NCBI RefSeq assembly: GCF_000172635.2
Contig: NC_018632.1
Coordinates: 1,054,001-1,118,000 of the forward strand
DNA: 64,000 nt
Reading direction: 5' to 3'
From: Alteromonas macleodii ATCC 27126
GTDB taxonomy: Bacteria > Pseudomonadota > Gammaproteobacteria > Enterobacterales > Alteromonadaceae
The notes beneath the pieces were generated by a model. It worked only from the letters and a program-made list of their open reading frames with translations, was not told where the DNA came from and made no database searches. The position numbers and the translations under genes were made by a program. Position 1 is the stretch's first letter, and each line of letters begins with the position of its first letter. Below are positions 27,857 to 36,495 of the stretch, piece after piece.

Positions 27857-29765
27857 CTTCCATGTGTGATACAACGCCGTCAATACCAAGCTCTATAAAG
27901 AGCGCTTGATGGTCAGAGCGTTTAACGCCGTCGGCGTATACTTTAATACCGAAAGTATGCGCCAGTGAGCAGAAGCCTCGAAGAAAAGCGTGATTAGCTG
28001 GGTTGAAGTCTATGTCGGCCATAAATGCGGAATCAATTTTCACATAGTCTAGCCCCATCTCTTGCACATCTAACAGTTGCGAGAACGATTCGCCTACACG
28101 TTTAAGGCCTATTTCGCATTCTTTAGCTTTTAGCGTAGTGCAAAAGTCGCTAAATTCGTCAGGGAAACGTGTTGCGGTAGATTCCCTTACCTCGAAGCAC
28201 AGCTGTTTAGCTGCTTTGAAGTTGGTGCCTATTTGATAATAAAGCTGTGCAAGAATTTCAGGGTCTAGCATGAACTGTTCAGAGCAAAGAAAAGCAAACT
28301 TTGATCCTGTGCCAGAACGGTTGATGTAATCAATAAGGTGAATAATGGTTGTCAGTTCTAACTGTGGCAACAAACCTAAGTAACGTGCCCAGTGAGTATA
28401 GAACCCGCTCTTTCTAAGCTCGCCGTCTATGTTCACCCCAGCCCAGCTTTGGTAATGAACCAAATTTCTGTCTATGTCGAGCACTGGGAAATTAAATGTT
28501 TCTACATCGCGCTCATCGATAGCACGTTTGAGCTCTTGCTCCCATCGTTTCTCTTCCACAAGTGAAATGAATTCTCTTAGCGGAGCCTCGACAAACGGTT
28601 CGTCCATTTCATCCGCTTCGGCTTCATCTATCATTGCATCAGCGCGCATAAGTGCGTTTGAAAAGCTATCATCCGGTCGTAATTTCACAACCGACTGAAA
28701 GACTTGAGGGTCGCCTTCGCGGCTAAATGCACTCAAACACGCACCGTGTAATGCTTCAGAAATAGTGACGGCGTCGTGGGTTTCGGTGAGGAGAATAGCA
28801 AACTCGTTTTTTTGCATTCTAGCAATACGACTGTCGGTGAAAAGGTGATGATGCATAGAAAGGCAATCATTAATTTCTTCAACGAAATCTCGAATACGAT
28901 TTTTACGTATATTGGCCGGGGAGCGCAAGAAGCCTTCGCCCTCAGTAAATCTCACAAAAAAGACGCAGTTAATGCCTTCTGTATCGCGAAAGGCAAGTTG
29001 GCCTTTTAAAATCGATATAAAATAGTCCCTGTTGGCGACACCAGATTCGTCGTCGAATTGGGTTTTATAGCGCATGAGATCAAGGCGGGTATTCTCCTCC
29101 TCCATGATCTTCTTGGACGTTCTCGCTAAGAAGTTCATCGCGCGAACCACACGTTTGAGTTCTAACGTACGAGGTTCGGGCAGTTGAACAAATTTCATTT
29201 CACCAAAAGACTCGGCTTGATTAACAACGCCATCCAGAGGTCGAATAATAAAGCGAAGAGCCCACGCGCCTATTATTCCTGAGAAGATACCTACAAGGGA
29301 CAAGCCAAAAATGAGCCGTTGAGTAGCGCGCCACATAGATGCGACGGCGAAGCTGGTGTCGGTTTCAACATATATCGTACCGTACTGACCCCACCCCTCG
29401 CTAACCTGAGCAATACCTGGATTGACATTCGGTGAGAAATTGTCTGCAAACCATCTGGGCGTGTCTTCATCTAATTGCACTTCGTGGGTATGGGCAGACA
29501 CAATTTCGCCGTCCGCTTTTTGAAGTACAATTGTTGCGTAGTGTCCTATATCGAATTGGGACATGATGAAAAGGTCTAAAGATACGGGGTCTTTTTCTAA
29601 TCCACTTAGCGTTAACGCCATCATACTGGCGTTATCTAAGTTTTTTGAGTAAAGCTGTTCTTCTACGTATTGCTTCGTAGTAATTCCATGAATTGTCACG
29701 CTACCTGCAATTGCAACAAGGACAACGACTACAATGGCGAGCCACAATTCTCTTGTTATTGACAT
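27831..29765 (-). CDS. lapD: LapD-type c-di-GMP receptor (degenerate GGDEF-EAL)
   Basis: The 644-residue inner-membrane protein has TM1 at about 8-28, a periplasmic LapD/MoxY-like domain, TM2 at about 151-175, a HAMP region, then GGDEF and EAL domains. The GGDEF motif is replaced (RMQKNEF at 316-322), and the EAL signature is replaced by the region around VLDIDRNLVHYQSW. It should therefore bind c-di-GMP rather than make or break it. Trp125 in the periplasmic sequence EGWGQYG lies where Pseudomonas LapD has a Trp needed to hold LapG. When c-di-GMP is high, LapD would sequester LapG. It is the second gene after lapG, with a 6-base gap. Confidence 0.93.
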   Translation of the reverse strand: MSITRELWLAIVVVVLVAIAGSVTIHGITTKQYVEEQLYSKNLDNASMMALTLSGLEKDPVSLDLFIMSQFDIGHYATIVLQKADGEIVSAHTHEVQLDEDTPRWFADNFSPNVNPGIAQVSEGWGQYGTIYVETDTSFAVASMWRATQRLIFGLSLVGIFSGIIGAWALRFIIRPLDGVVNQAESFGEMKFVQLPEPRTLELKRVVRAMNFLARTSKKIMEEENTRLDLMRYKTQFDDESGVANRDYFISILKGQLAFRDTEGINCVFFVRFTEGEGFLRSPANIRKNRIRDFVEEINDCLSMHHHLFTDSRIARMQKNEFAILLTETHDAVTISEALHGACLSAFSREGDPQVFQSVVKLRPDDSFSNALMRADAMIDEAEADEMDEPFVEAPLREFISLVEEKRWEQELKRAIDERDVETFNFPVLDIDRNLVHYQSWAGVNIDGELRKSGFYTHWARYLGLLPQLELTTIIHLIDYINRSGTGSKFAFLCSEQFMLDPEILAQLYYQIGTNFKAAKQLCFEVRESTATRFPDEFSDFCTTLKAKECEIGLKRVGESFSQLLDVQEMGLDYVKIDSAFMADIDFNPANHAFLRGFCSLAHTFGIKVYADGVKRSDHQALFIELGIDGVVSHMEVIEHLLDD

Positions 29766-29771
29766 AGACTC

Positions 29772-30452
29772 CTAGGACCTTCTGCTAATCCCCTCTTGCT
29801 TCATGCGCTCAATAACGTCACGCCACCTAGATAGTCTACTGGTAGACGAAGAAACCTGTGACGTTTTGCCCGGTTGCCATATACCTGAGTCGTTAAAACT
29901 AAAAACAGGTATAAGGTCTGTGCGCTGTGAGCCGGGTAATACATTAGACACTAAGCTGTCTAGCACAAGGGGATCCGATGAAGGGGAGTCATAGTACCCT
30001 AAAACCATATGTGCTTGTGTTACTCGACTTCTACCAATCTTCGCTTTTACATAAATTAGGCGAAGTTTAGAACTATCGATACCTAAGTGTAGCAGAGCTA
30101 CGTATTTTGCAATGGCATAATCCTCACAATCTCCGCGAGAATGGCCAAAAAGTTCAGAAGGGGTTGCCCAGTAGTCTTTTTCTTTAAACACAATATCGTC
30201 AGTAGCATACTGAATATGCTCATCAAAGAAAGCGTTTACACCAAGCAATTGATCTTTGACACCCTTACTTTCAAGAGCGTGTAGGGCAGCTTCTAGCGCT
30301 GCAACGTGTGATGCTTTATCAGCTCCAAATTTATTTTTTACTTCCTGTTCAAGCTTTGGAAACTCGATTACATACTGATCCTTCATTTGCTGTCCAGCCA
30401 GTAGCAGGGCCACTAATGCTAAGCAGTGCGACGCAAATAGAGAAAGGGTCAT
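29772..30452 (-). CDS. lapG: LapG-type periplasmic cysteine protease (transglutaminase-like)
   Basis: The 226-residue protein has an N-terminal hydrophobic export segment and the bacterial transglutaminase-like cysteine proteinase fold (DUF920 type). The triad is visible as Cys109 (GDCEDYA), His148 (AHMVLGYY) and Asp165 (VLDSL). In Pseudomonas and Legionella, LapG needs calcium and cuts the N-terminus of the adhesin at a di-alanine. The TAAG target is present in the adhesin of this window. It precedes lapD by 6 bases and is probably cotranscribed with it. The ATG at 30452 follows an AGAAAG-poor region and the ribosome site is weak, so the exact start is less sure than the gene. Confidence 0.93.
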   Translation of the reverse strand: MTLSLFASHCLALVALLLAGQQMKDQYVIEFPKLEQEVKNKFGADKASHVAALEAALHALESKGVKDQLLGVNAFFDEHIQYATDDIVFKEKDYWATPSELFGHSRGDCEDYAIAKYVALLHLGIDSSKLRLIYVKAKIGRSRVTQAHMVLGYYDSPSSDPLVLDSLVSNVLPGSQRTDLIPVFSFNDSGIWQPGKTSQVSSSTSRLSRWRDVIERMKQEGISRRS

Positions 30453-30469
30453 AACTTCATTATTTTAGT

Positions 30470-30548
30470 TATACTAAAGTATAGGCGAGAGTAACCTTCT
30501 TCACCTAAAGTTTAAGTATAATTTGCTATACGTAGTTATAGGTATAAC
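30470..30548. promoter_or_regulatory. Cluster of three inverted repeats upstream of lapG
   Basis: Three A/T-rich inverted repeats lie in the 80 bases before lapG: TATACT-AA-AGTATA (30470-30483), GTATA-N6-TATAC (30516-30531) and GTTATA-GG-TATAAC (30535-30548). Related arms in one short region suggest operator sites for a dimeric regulator, or overlapping -10 boxes. No known regulator was recognised. Confidence 0.35.
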
Positions 30549-30606
30549 ATGGCTGTGCTGATAAACCAACCATGATTTCGAATGCTAAAGTGGAAATCGA
30601 GAAAGA

Positions 30607-31788
30607 CTATTTTTTTACTACAAAATCGTGTTCTTGAATGTTTGCGATAATTCCTGCACCTTCGTTTACTACTAGAGACGAATTACCGTAGGCACTACTC
30701 ACTACAAATTTGCCAGGATATAGTGAGTACTGTAAGTATTTACGGCCACGGTTATCGACAATCTCTTTAGCTTGATAAAGGTATAGTTCATCTTTTTCAG
30801 AAATGCCATTGTCTCTGCCTAAAGATACAGAAATTTTATCGCCGGCAACATTAATCACTCTACCTGTCATTGGCTGGCATGCAGTGGCTTCTTTTATATC
30901 TTCAATCGCTTCTGCTATTGTCGCGTTGACAGTTTGCCCATAAAGCGACTGCCAAAACTTCGTCGAAAATTCATCTACATCTTCGAATCTGTCGAATGTC
31001 CATTCTCCTTGATTCTGATAAGACTTAGTCAACAACAGGCCTCCATTAATGCCGTCATAGACCTGAACGGTCATAGCAAAGGAGCGTCGAGAAGTACCCT
31101 CACGCCACGGTGTAAAAACCGAAGCCTTTTCCCGTGTCACGCTTAAATCATCTATCATGCCCACCAGCACAAATTGAGTATTACTTTGCGCTGAAAGCGT
31201 GCGTACATTTTGGTCAGTATATCGACTGTCAAATTTTGCAGTATGTGGCGCGATATAGATAATATCTAGGTTTTCAGTTTTATTTCGCATGGCCTGCGCT
31301 AACTGCTGGGTGAATGAAGCATCGAAATTGGGAATATTACCCTGTGTTAGTTGCGCTCTGTTACGTACCCTGAAATGTGTGGTAGCGAAATGTTTTTGGT
31401 CATTTTGTGCGGCACACACTTTTCCTCTTGGAAAAATGTCAGCGCGAATACTTACCGTAATCACATCGCCGCTATAAACTTCATCAACTAGTTCCAGTTG
31501 TTCAACTTCGCCGGTAGAGCGAATGGTCATCTCTTCATTTTTAAGAAGACCATTTGTAAGCTTGGCGACACTATGAACTGATGCGCCTGCAAAAAGCATG
31601 GCTTGCTTAAGTGCCTCTTGGGTAGCCGCATGTCTGGCAGTTTCCTTATCGCCATTTCGCACCACAGCCTGTCCTGTAGCCTCGTACCACACGGCATTTG
31701 CTTGCCCAACCAAAAATGCAAACAGGCAAATTACCGCCACGACAGCATTTAAAATAGTTACCAGCGTTGTTTTGCTAATATGTCGCAC
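30607..31788 (-). CDS. flgT: Flagellar H-ring protein FlgT
   Basis: The 393-residue exported protein has a signal peptide ending near residue 32 (GQANAVWYEA). An FlgT-N-like part (TGQAVVRNGDKETARHAATQEAL) is followed by middle and C-terminal FlgT-like domains. In Vibrio, FlgT builds the H-ring around the LP-ring of the sodium-driven polar flagellum and helps the T-ring assemble. A sigma-54-type promoter sits about 65 bases before the start. The gene is divergent from flgP, a usual neighbour. Family assignment is strong. Confidence 0.92.
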   Translation of the reverse strand: MRHISKTTLVTILNAVVAVICLFAFLVGQANAVWYEATGQAVVRNGDKETARHAATQEALKQAMLFAGASVHSVAKLTNGLLKNEEMTIRSTGEVEQLELVDEVYSGDVITVSIRADIFPRGKVCAAQNDQKHFATTHFRVRNRAQLTQGNIPNFDASFTQQLAQAMRNKTENLDIIYIAPHTAKFDSRYTDQNVRTLSAQSNTQFVLVGMIDDLSVTREKASVFTPWREGTSRRSFAMTVQVYDGINGGLLLTKSYQNQGEWTFDRFEDVDEFSTKFWQSLYGQTVNATIAEAIEDIKEATACQPMTGRVINVAGDKISVSLGRDNGISEKDELYLYQAKEIVDNRGRKYLQYSLYPGKFVVSSAYGNSSLVVNEGAGIIANIQEHDFVVKK

Positions 31789-31853
31789 CGCACACCTCTG
31801 GAGGTTTTTGTCTAACTGCGCTATGCAAAGCGCCCGCTTTATAAAGCAAAGTA

Positions 31854-31869
31854 TGCGAAAAGAGTGCCA
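31854..31869 (-). promoter_or_regulatory. Sigma-54 promoter upstream of flgT
   Basis: On the minus strand the sequence is TGGCAC-TCTTT-TCGCA, with exact GG-N10-GC spacing. The -24 box is perfect and the -12 box has one mismatch to TTGCA. It ends about 65 bases before the flgT start, as expected for FlrA- or FlrC-type control. Confidence 0.65.
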
Positions 31870-31908
31870 GTTGATGTGGTTTCATCGCCATTAAATCGAT
31901 CGGGCGCA

Positions 31909-31942
31909 TATCTTGCACATATCTTGCAACGCGTATCTTGCA
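31909..31942 (+). repeat. Three direct copies of TATCTTGCA before flgP
   Basis: The 9-mer TATCTTGCA occurs at 31909, 31920 and 31934, that is at 11- and 14-base steps. It is a possible activator-binding array for flgP, or a small slippage product. Confidence 0.5.
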
Positions 31943-32088
31943 AAAGGTTTGTAAAAAGCGTCAGTTTAAATACGTCAAAATCTGCTACCGCGAGTATGGC
32001 AGTATCTCGTAGTTACAAGGCTGCCACCGACGAGAGCAGCGTAACTACACATTTGATTTTATTAATAATGTAATTTGGAAATGAAACT

Positions 32089-32574
32089 ATGTGCTTGAAA
32101 AAAATACATAAATCAAAATCGCTGCTGCTGTCTTGCTTTCTTGGTTTAGCAATAAGCACTGGTGGATGCGGCATTATTGATAAACACGTTGAGTGGGAAA
32201 CAATAGAACCAGAAAGCTATCCCGTGCTCAAGGCGGTAGGCTACGCGCCGATTTCTTCTCAGCATGGCGAAAGCGACAGCATGAAGCTTATAATGGCGAT
32301 GAAAGCGTCAAAATTAGATGCATACCGAGAGCTCACTGAACAAGTCTATGGTCAAAAAATTGAAGGCAATCAGTCTCTGTCTCACTTGGTTATAGATAGC
32401 GAAACATTGCGAGCATCTGTAGAGGGGGTCATTAGAGGCGCTGAAGTCGTAAAAGCCTATCCGGTAGGTGAAGATACATACGTCACCGAACTCGCTTTAG
32501 ATATGCAGCAGGTTTACGATATATATCTGTCGACCGCAAAACCGCGCCGAGTAAAGGATGTTAAGTATTATTAA
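32089..32574 (+). CDS. flgP: Flagellar outer-membrane lipoprotein FlgP
   Basis: The 161-residue protein has a lipoprotein signal with the likely lipidated Cys27 (AISTGGC) and the LPP20/FlgP-like fold (YPVLKAVGYAPIS, MKASKLDAYRELTEQVYGQ, VEGVIRGAEVVKAYPVG). FlgP forms the outer-membrane basal disk or H-ring part in Vibrio and Campylobacter. It usually follows flgO, and no flgO is seen beside it here. It is divergent from flgT and convergent with flgN. The start is ATG 32089. Confidence 0.88.
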   Translation: MCLKKIHKSKSLLLSCFLGLAISTGGCGIIDKHVEWETIEPESYPVLKAVGYAPISSQHGESDSMKLIMAMKASKLDAYRELTEQVYGQKIEGNQSLSHLVIDSETLRASVEGVIRGAEVVKAYPVGEDTYVTELALDMQQVYDIYLSTAKPRRVKDVKYY

Positions 32575-32721
32575 ACGTTAGCGAAAGGGGTGTTTGCGCA
32601 AGTGGCTGTATCGTGAAGTCTTAAAACATGCGCAAATTCACAGAGATATAATTTACTTTTACCGGTTAAGGCTTAATGGTTAAAGCTCGCTGAGTGGGGT
32701 TTACTGAAATCGCAAAAAAAA

Positions 32722-33153
32722 TTAGGCGCTCACTCCCGACCCTAAAATCCCGCCTTTCGGCTTTCCTTTTTTGTCATAGGTGAGCGATTCTTTGGCACGA
32801 ACTTCCATCATCAAGTTACGTAAGTGTGTGAGGCGTAGCTGTCCTTGCTCTACGGCTTTTTGATTGACCTGCGTGCGGTATTTGCAATCGTCCAGAAGTT
32901 TCTTTGCATTAGCCATTAATGCTTCATCTTCTTCTGACATTGAGCCTTGATTGCTAATTGTGCGCTCAATGCTTCCATCGAGAGCCTGAATAGACGTTAA
33001 CAGTGCTGTCTTTTCGTCTAATAAGTTCATTAAAGATTCTGCGTCTCGCGAACTGATAAGTTGCAATTCTTTTTCAAGCAATACGGCAAGTGAAGACAGT
33101 TGCTCCACTTGCTTTATTAGTGCTTGTGTCAATTGGCTTGCTTGTTCAGTCAC
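32722..33153 (-). CDS. flgN: Flagellar chaperone FlgN
   Basis: The 143-residue all-helical protein (TQALIKQVEQLSSLAVLLEKELQLI..., QNKAVEQGQL-type C-terminal helix) is the export chaperone for the hook-filament junction proteins FlgK and FlgL, both encoded downstream in this window. It starts with GTG at 33153 and lies 39 bases after flgM, so the two are one unit driven by the sigma-28 promoter before flgM. It has about the usual length. Confidence 0.88.
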   Translation of the reverse strand: MTEQASQLTQALIKQVEQLSSLAVLLEKELQLISSRDAESLMNLLDEKTALLTSIQALDGSIERTISNQGSMSEEDEALMANAKKLLDDCKYRTQVNQKAVEQGQLRLTHLRNLMMEVRAKESLTYDKKGKPKGGILGSGVSA

Positions 33154-33192
33154 GTTAGCTCTCTTCTGGTTAGTTACGAGTTTTGTCGCTCA

Positions 33193-33522
33193 CTATTTAG
33201 CGCCAAAAATCTCACCTTCTAGTTTTGCAATCTTGTTGGCAAGCACTTCAGGATTAACTTTATACTCGCCACTTTGAATCGCTCGCTTAAGGCGATCGAC
33301 TTTATCTTGGTTCACAGGCGCTTCCGAACCTTTCTTCTGAACCTGGTTGAGCTGCTGAGCAGATTGCGTCAACGATACAGAATCCTGACGCGGAACTGAT
33401 GCGGTTTGCGCAGCCTGTGTTGATGCCTGCTGTGGAGATTGCTGCGTTTGGTTTTGCTGCGCAACCTTTCCATTATCAACGGGTGTTTTCGGTAACCCAT
33501 TGTTTATATTGTTAATTGCCAT
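33193..33522 (-). CDS. flgM: Anti-sigma-28 factor FlgM
   Basis: The 109-residue protein has a disordered Gln-rich N-terminal half and the conserved C-terminal sigma-28-binding part (DRLKRAIQSGEYKVNPEVLA, then IAKLE). It holds sigma-28 (FliA) until the hook is complete and is then exported through the flagellum. Its ATG follows AGTGAGGACTAATT. A near-perfect sigma-28 promoter lies directly upstream, giving the familiar feedback loop. Confidence 0.93.
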   Translation of the reverse strand: MAINNINNGLPKTPVDNGKVAQQNQTQQSPQQASTQAAQTASVPRQDSVSLTQSAQQLNQVQKKGSEAPVNQDKVDRLKRAIQSGEYKVNPEVLANKIAKLEGEIFGAK

Positions 33523-33557
33523 AATTAGTCCTCACTACTTTTTCGCCTCTGTAAAGT

Positions 33558-33584
33558 ATATCGGCCTTTTGGCTAATTTCTTTA
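33558..33584 (-). promoter_or_regulatory. Sigma-28 promoter for flgM-flgN
   Basis: On the minus strand TAAA (33581-33584) is followed after exactly 15 bases by GCCGATAT (33558-33565). This is 7/8 of the GCCGATAA -10 box. It is about 36 bases before the flgM ATG. Confidence 0.85.
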
Positions 33585-33624
33585 GCTAAATTGTGAACAA
33601 AAAAGTAGATATTCGCTGCCTCGT

Positions 33625-34344
33625 TTATAAGTGTATCACGACTTCTTCAGGGCTTGCGACTCTTGCTATCACCGCCTTTTGGCTACTGGCATTAATTACC
33701 TTAATATTGTCACCAACAACACCGTCTTGCTGAGCGATTCCGGCTGTTTTCACTTCCATACCTGCTACCTCAGCAGTTATGGTAATTCTGTCGCCTTTGC
33801 ACACAAAGCATAGCATATTTGACTGTATAGCTTGTCCGTCAGTCACTCGGCGTTTTATTCTAGCCCCAATAAGTGCTTCTAGCTCAGTAAATGCGGTATG
33901 GCGCAATCGTCTTACATCAACTTTTGCCAGAGAGAGATTCGATGATGTCAGTACGGTTCCTGGACTTATTGCGCCTTGAGTGACAACAATTTCTTTGGTA
34001 CGCGTTACTTGCCCGCTGGTGAAAAGGTACCATTCATTATTTCTGCAGCTCACTCTAACTGATATATACGATTGGCTCAGCGCTTCTTGCGACGCATTGT
34101 ATTCGAACCCAGTTGGGCAGTCAGGAATATTTATCCTATCGTCTATCTTCACAATAGACACATCAATGCTAGTATCCTGCGTATTATCAGCAAGTTGAGT
34201 TATTAGGTATTGTTTTGCGCCTTCTTCAACCTGTTTGTGATTGGTTTGTGTCGCCAAGCAGTTCATAGAAAGCACACTGAAAACGGTCAATGACAGTAAT
34301 CGTGTGAATGTAAGGCGCGTTTTGGCGTTCATATTTTTCATCAT
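33625..34344 (-). CDS. flgA: Flagellar P-ring assembly chaperone FlgA
   Basis: The 239-residue protein has a signal peptide (cleaved near residue 32, MNCLA-T) and a C-terminal SAF/ChapFlgA domain (GAISPGTVLTSSNLSLAKVD, IGARIKRRVTDGQAI). FlgA helps FlgI assemble into the P-ring in the periplasm. It is read from its own promoter region ahead of flgM; the gap to flgM is 102 bases and contains the sigma-28 promoter. The start could be ATG 34344 or an ATG a few codons later (MMKNM). Confidence 0.92.
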   Translation of the reverse strand: MMKNMNAKTRLTFTRLLSLTVFSVLSMNCLATQTNHKQVEEGAKQYLITQLADNTQDTSIDVSIVKIDDRINIPDCPTGFEYNASQEALSQSYISVRVSCRNNEWYLFTSGQVTRTKEIVVTQGAISPGTVLTSSNLSLAKVDVRRLRHTAFTELEALIGARIKRRVTDGQAIQSNMLCFVCKGDRITITAEVAGMEVKTAGIAQQDGVVGDNIKVINASSQKAVIARVASPEEVVIHL

Positions 34345-34618
34345 GACTTTTCGTGTTCAGTTTACAAGTTATTGACTATGCTTAATACGGCCGGTTTGCT
34401 TAGTGCAAATAAATAACAGCCAAAGTAAATCCATAAGGTTTACAAGCACGAGCGTCAACGCAGGATCATTGACTAAGTTAAGGTATAAACCCTACTAAAG
34501 ACTGAAAAATGCTATTTAGTGTCATTTTTCTGTCGTTTGACCTGCAAAAATTTAGTGATATTGTCTATCTTTATCATAAGAGGCAATGATCATGCCCAGT
34601 ATTACTTAGAGGTGACCT

Positions 34619-35548
34619 ATGTCGGGGATTTTAGATTCAGTAAACCAGCGCACGCAGCTTGTTGGGCAGAATCGCTTAGAGTTGCTGCTGTTTAGACTGA
34701 ACGGCCGCCAACGCTTTGGAATTAACGTTTTTAAAGTGCGGGAAGTGCTTCAGTGTCCTCCGCTAACAGCAATGCCGAAATTAAACCCGTTGGTTCGTGG
34801 TGTGGCGCACATCCGTGGTCAAACCATATCGGTCATTGATTTAAGTATGGCAACACGCGGCCGTAAAATTGAAGATCTCTCTAATGCCTTTATTGTCATT
34901 GCGGAATATAACCGTTCAGTTCAGGGCTTTTTGGTGGGTGCCGTAGAGCGTATCATCAACACCAATTGGGATGCGATCATGCCGCCACCTCAAGGTACTG
35001 GCAGAGCAAGCTATCTAACGGCGGTGACTGAAGTTGAAAATGAACTTATTGAAATTCTAGACGTTGAGAAAATTTTAAATGAAATTTCTCCGTTGAATGC
35101 CGAAGTAAGTTCAGAGGTGGCAGAAGGTCTGACAACCGAAGGCCAAGAAAACAAAATTATCTTTATTGCAGATGACTCTGCGGTAGCGAGAAACCAAGTT
35201 AAAAAGGCCCTAACTTCACTAGGCTTAGAAATTGAACTAGCTAAAAACGGTCTTGAAGCATTAAACAGGCTTAAAGAAATTGCGGAAGAGTATGGCGATG
35301 TAACGAACCGTGTAGGCGTGCTGGTCTCAGATATCGAGATGCCAGAAATGGACGGCTATACACTAACCGCCGAAATTAAGAATACGCCTGAACTTCAAAA
35401 GCTTCATGTTGTATTGCATACGTCGCTCAGTGGTGTCTTCAACCAAGCTATGGTGCAGAAAGTAGGGGCTGATGACTTTATCGCGAAATTCCACCCCGAT
35501 GAACTTGCTACCGCGGTACAAAAGTGGCTAATGACTGAGTGCGAATAA
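34619..35548 (+). CDS. cheV: Chemotaxis protein CheV
   Basis: The 309-residue protein couples a CheW-like domain (about residues 15-160: RFGINVFKVREVLQCPP, HIRGQTISVIDL) to a receiver domain (about 175-305). The receiver has the acidic pair in IADDSA, the phospho-Asp in VLVSDIEMPEMDGY and the conserved Lys near the C-terminus (DDFIAKFHPDELA). CheV is a scaffold and phosphate-tuned adaptor at receptor arrays. Its position before cheR and flgB is typical of polar-flagellar loci. The ATG follows a clear AGAGGTG ribosome site. Confidence 0.95.
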   Translation: MSGILDSVNQRTQLVGQNRLELLLFRLNGRQRFGINVFKVREVLQCPPLTAMPKLNPLVRGVAHIRGQTISVIDLSMATRGRKIEDLSNAFIVIAEYNRSVQGFLVGAVERIINTNWDAIMPPPQGTGRASYLTAVTEVENELIEILDVEKILNEISPLNAEVSSEVAEGLTTEGQENKIIFIADDSAVARNQVKKALTSLGLEIELAKNGLEALNRLKEIAEEYGDVTNRVGVLVSDIEMPEMDGYTLTAEIKNTPELQKLHVVLHTSLSGVFNQAMVQKVGADDFIAKFHPDELATAVQKWLMTECE

Positions 35549-35563
35549 CGGAGCAAGATAGGA

Positions 35564-36395
35564 TTGGCTAATAAAGACGTTTCGCCAGCAAGTTACCTCA
35601 AGTTTAGAGAGTTTTTGGAAAAGCAATGCGGCATAGTATTAGGTGATAATAAACAATACCTGGTGCGCAGCCGTTTAGCTTCATTACTCTATAAGCATAA
35701 GTATGAGTCTGCTGACGAACTGATTGACGTGGTTGTGAAAGGGTTCGACAGAACTTTACTACAGAACGTTATTGACGCAATGACCACAAACGAAACGTTG
35801 TGGTTTCGAGACAACTATCCCTTCGATTTACTTGTAAAAGAGTTACTACCAACACTATCGGCAAAAAAATCAGAAACTTCGCATATGGAGTGCCGCTTGT
35901 TCGTCTGGACAAGAGCCTTATTCTATTGCGATGTCTGTACTTGAATATCAGCGCCAAAGGCCAGGTGCATTAAGAGCGGGTGTTGAAATTGTTGCTACAG
36001 ATTTATCGTCAGAAATGCTGCAAAAGTGTGAGTTAGGTATTTATGACGAACTGTCCCTTGCAAGGGGATTGTCCCCGCAAAGGAGACAGGCCTTTTTCCA
36101 GCAAAATGATAGCGGGCTTATGCAGGTAAAACCCGACGTTCGTCGGATGGTAAGCTTTAGAAGTCTAAATTTACTTTCGAGCTATGCAGCACTTGGCCGC
36201 TTTGATATCGTTTTTTGCCGTAATGTTTTGATTTATTTCTCGGCCGAAGTAAAACAACGCATCCTGCAACAAATTGCCGGACAGCTGCAGCCTCAGGGTG
36301 TGCTTTTCCTTGGCGCCTCTGAATCAATCAGCGCTGCAAGTGATACCTACAGTATGGTTAAGTGCCACCCTGGCCTTTACTATCAAAAAAAATGA
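35564..36395 (+). pseudogene. cheR: Chemotaxis methyltransferase CheR, frameshifted in an A7 run
   Basis: CheR methylates receptor glutamates with SAM. The N-terminal part (TTG start at 35564 after GGAGCAAGATAGGA) and the C-terminal part are in different frames. The first frame ends at 35944. The second encodes LRIWSAACSSGQEPYSIAM, which is SAM motif I, and then FDIVFCRNVLIYF. The frames join cleanly if the run of seven A at 35863-35869 had six, giving a normal 276-residue CheR (...LSAKNQKLRIW...). Homopolymers are common sites of sequencing error and of real slippage. If the shift is real, the cell lacks this CheR unless another copy exists. Confidence 0.88.
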
Positions 36396-36479
36396 TCTAA
36401 CTTATCGGCCTGATAAATAATACTTTTTTTACGATCAGGTCGACACTTTTGACTTACACCCTCCGTCAAAATCTCATTA

Positions 36480-36495
36480 TGGCATTTGCCTTGCT
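36480..36495 (+). promoter_or_regulatory. Sigma-54 promoter upstream of flgB
   Basis: TGGCAT-TTGCC-TTGCT has exact GG-N10-GC spacing. It sits about 100 bases before the flgB ATG in the 201-bp gap after cheR and should drive flgBCDE. Confidence 0.75.

Larger units (their letters stand above)
31789..32088. promoter_or_regulatory. Divergent intergenic region between flgT and flgP
   Basis: This 300-bp gap holds a minus-strand sigma-54-type promoter for flgT (31854-31869) and three direct copies of TATCTTGCA (31909-31942) on the flgP side. I found no good GG-N10-GC element or sigma-28 element facing flgP. No further gene is visible. Confidence 0.5.

Noticed and set aside
27831..29765. Active diguanylate cyclase or phosphodiesterase
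   Set aside because: Both catalytic signatures are replaced, and the LapD context supports a receptor role.
32593..32646. TTTGCGCA...TGCGCAAA inverted repeat after flgP
   Set aside because: The loop is 38 bases and no T tract follows, so I do not call it a terminator.
34400..34430. GG-N10-GC element before cheV
   Set aside because: Only the GG and GC dinucleotides match; the flanking -24 and -12 bases are poor.
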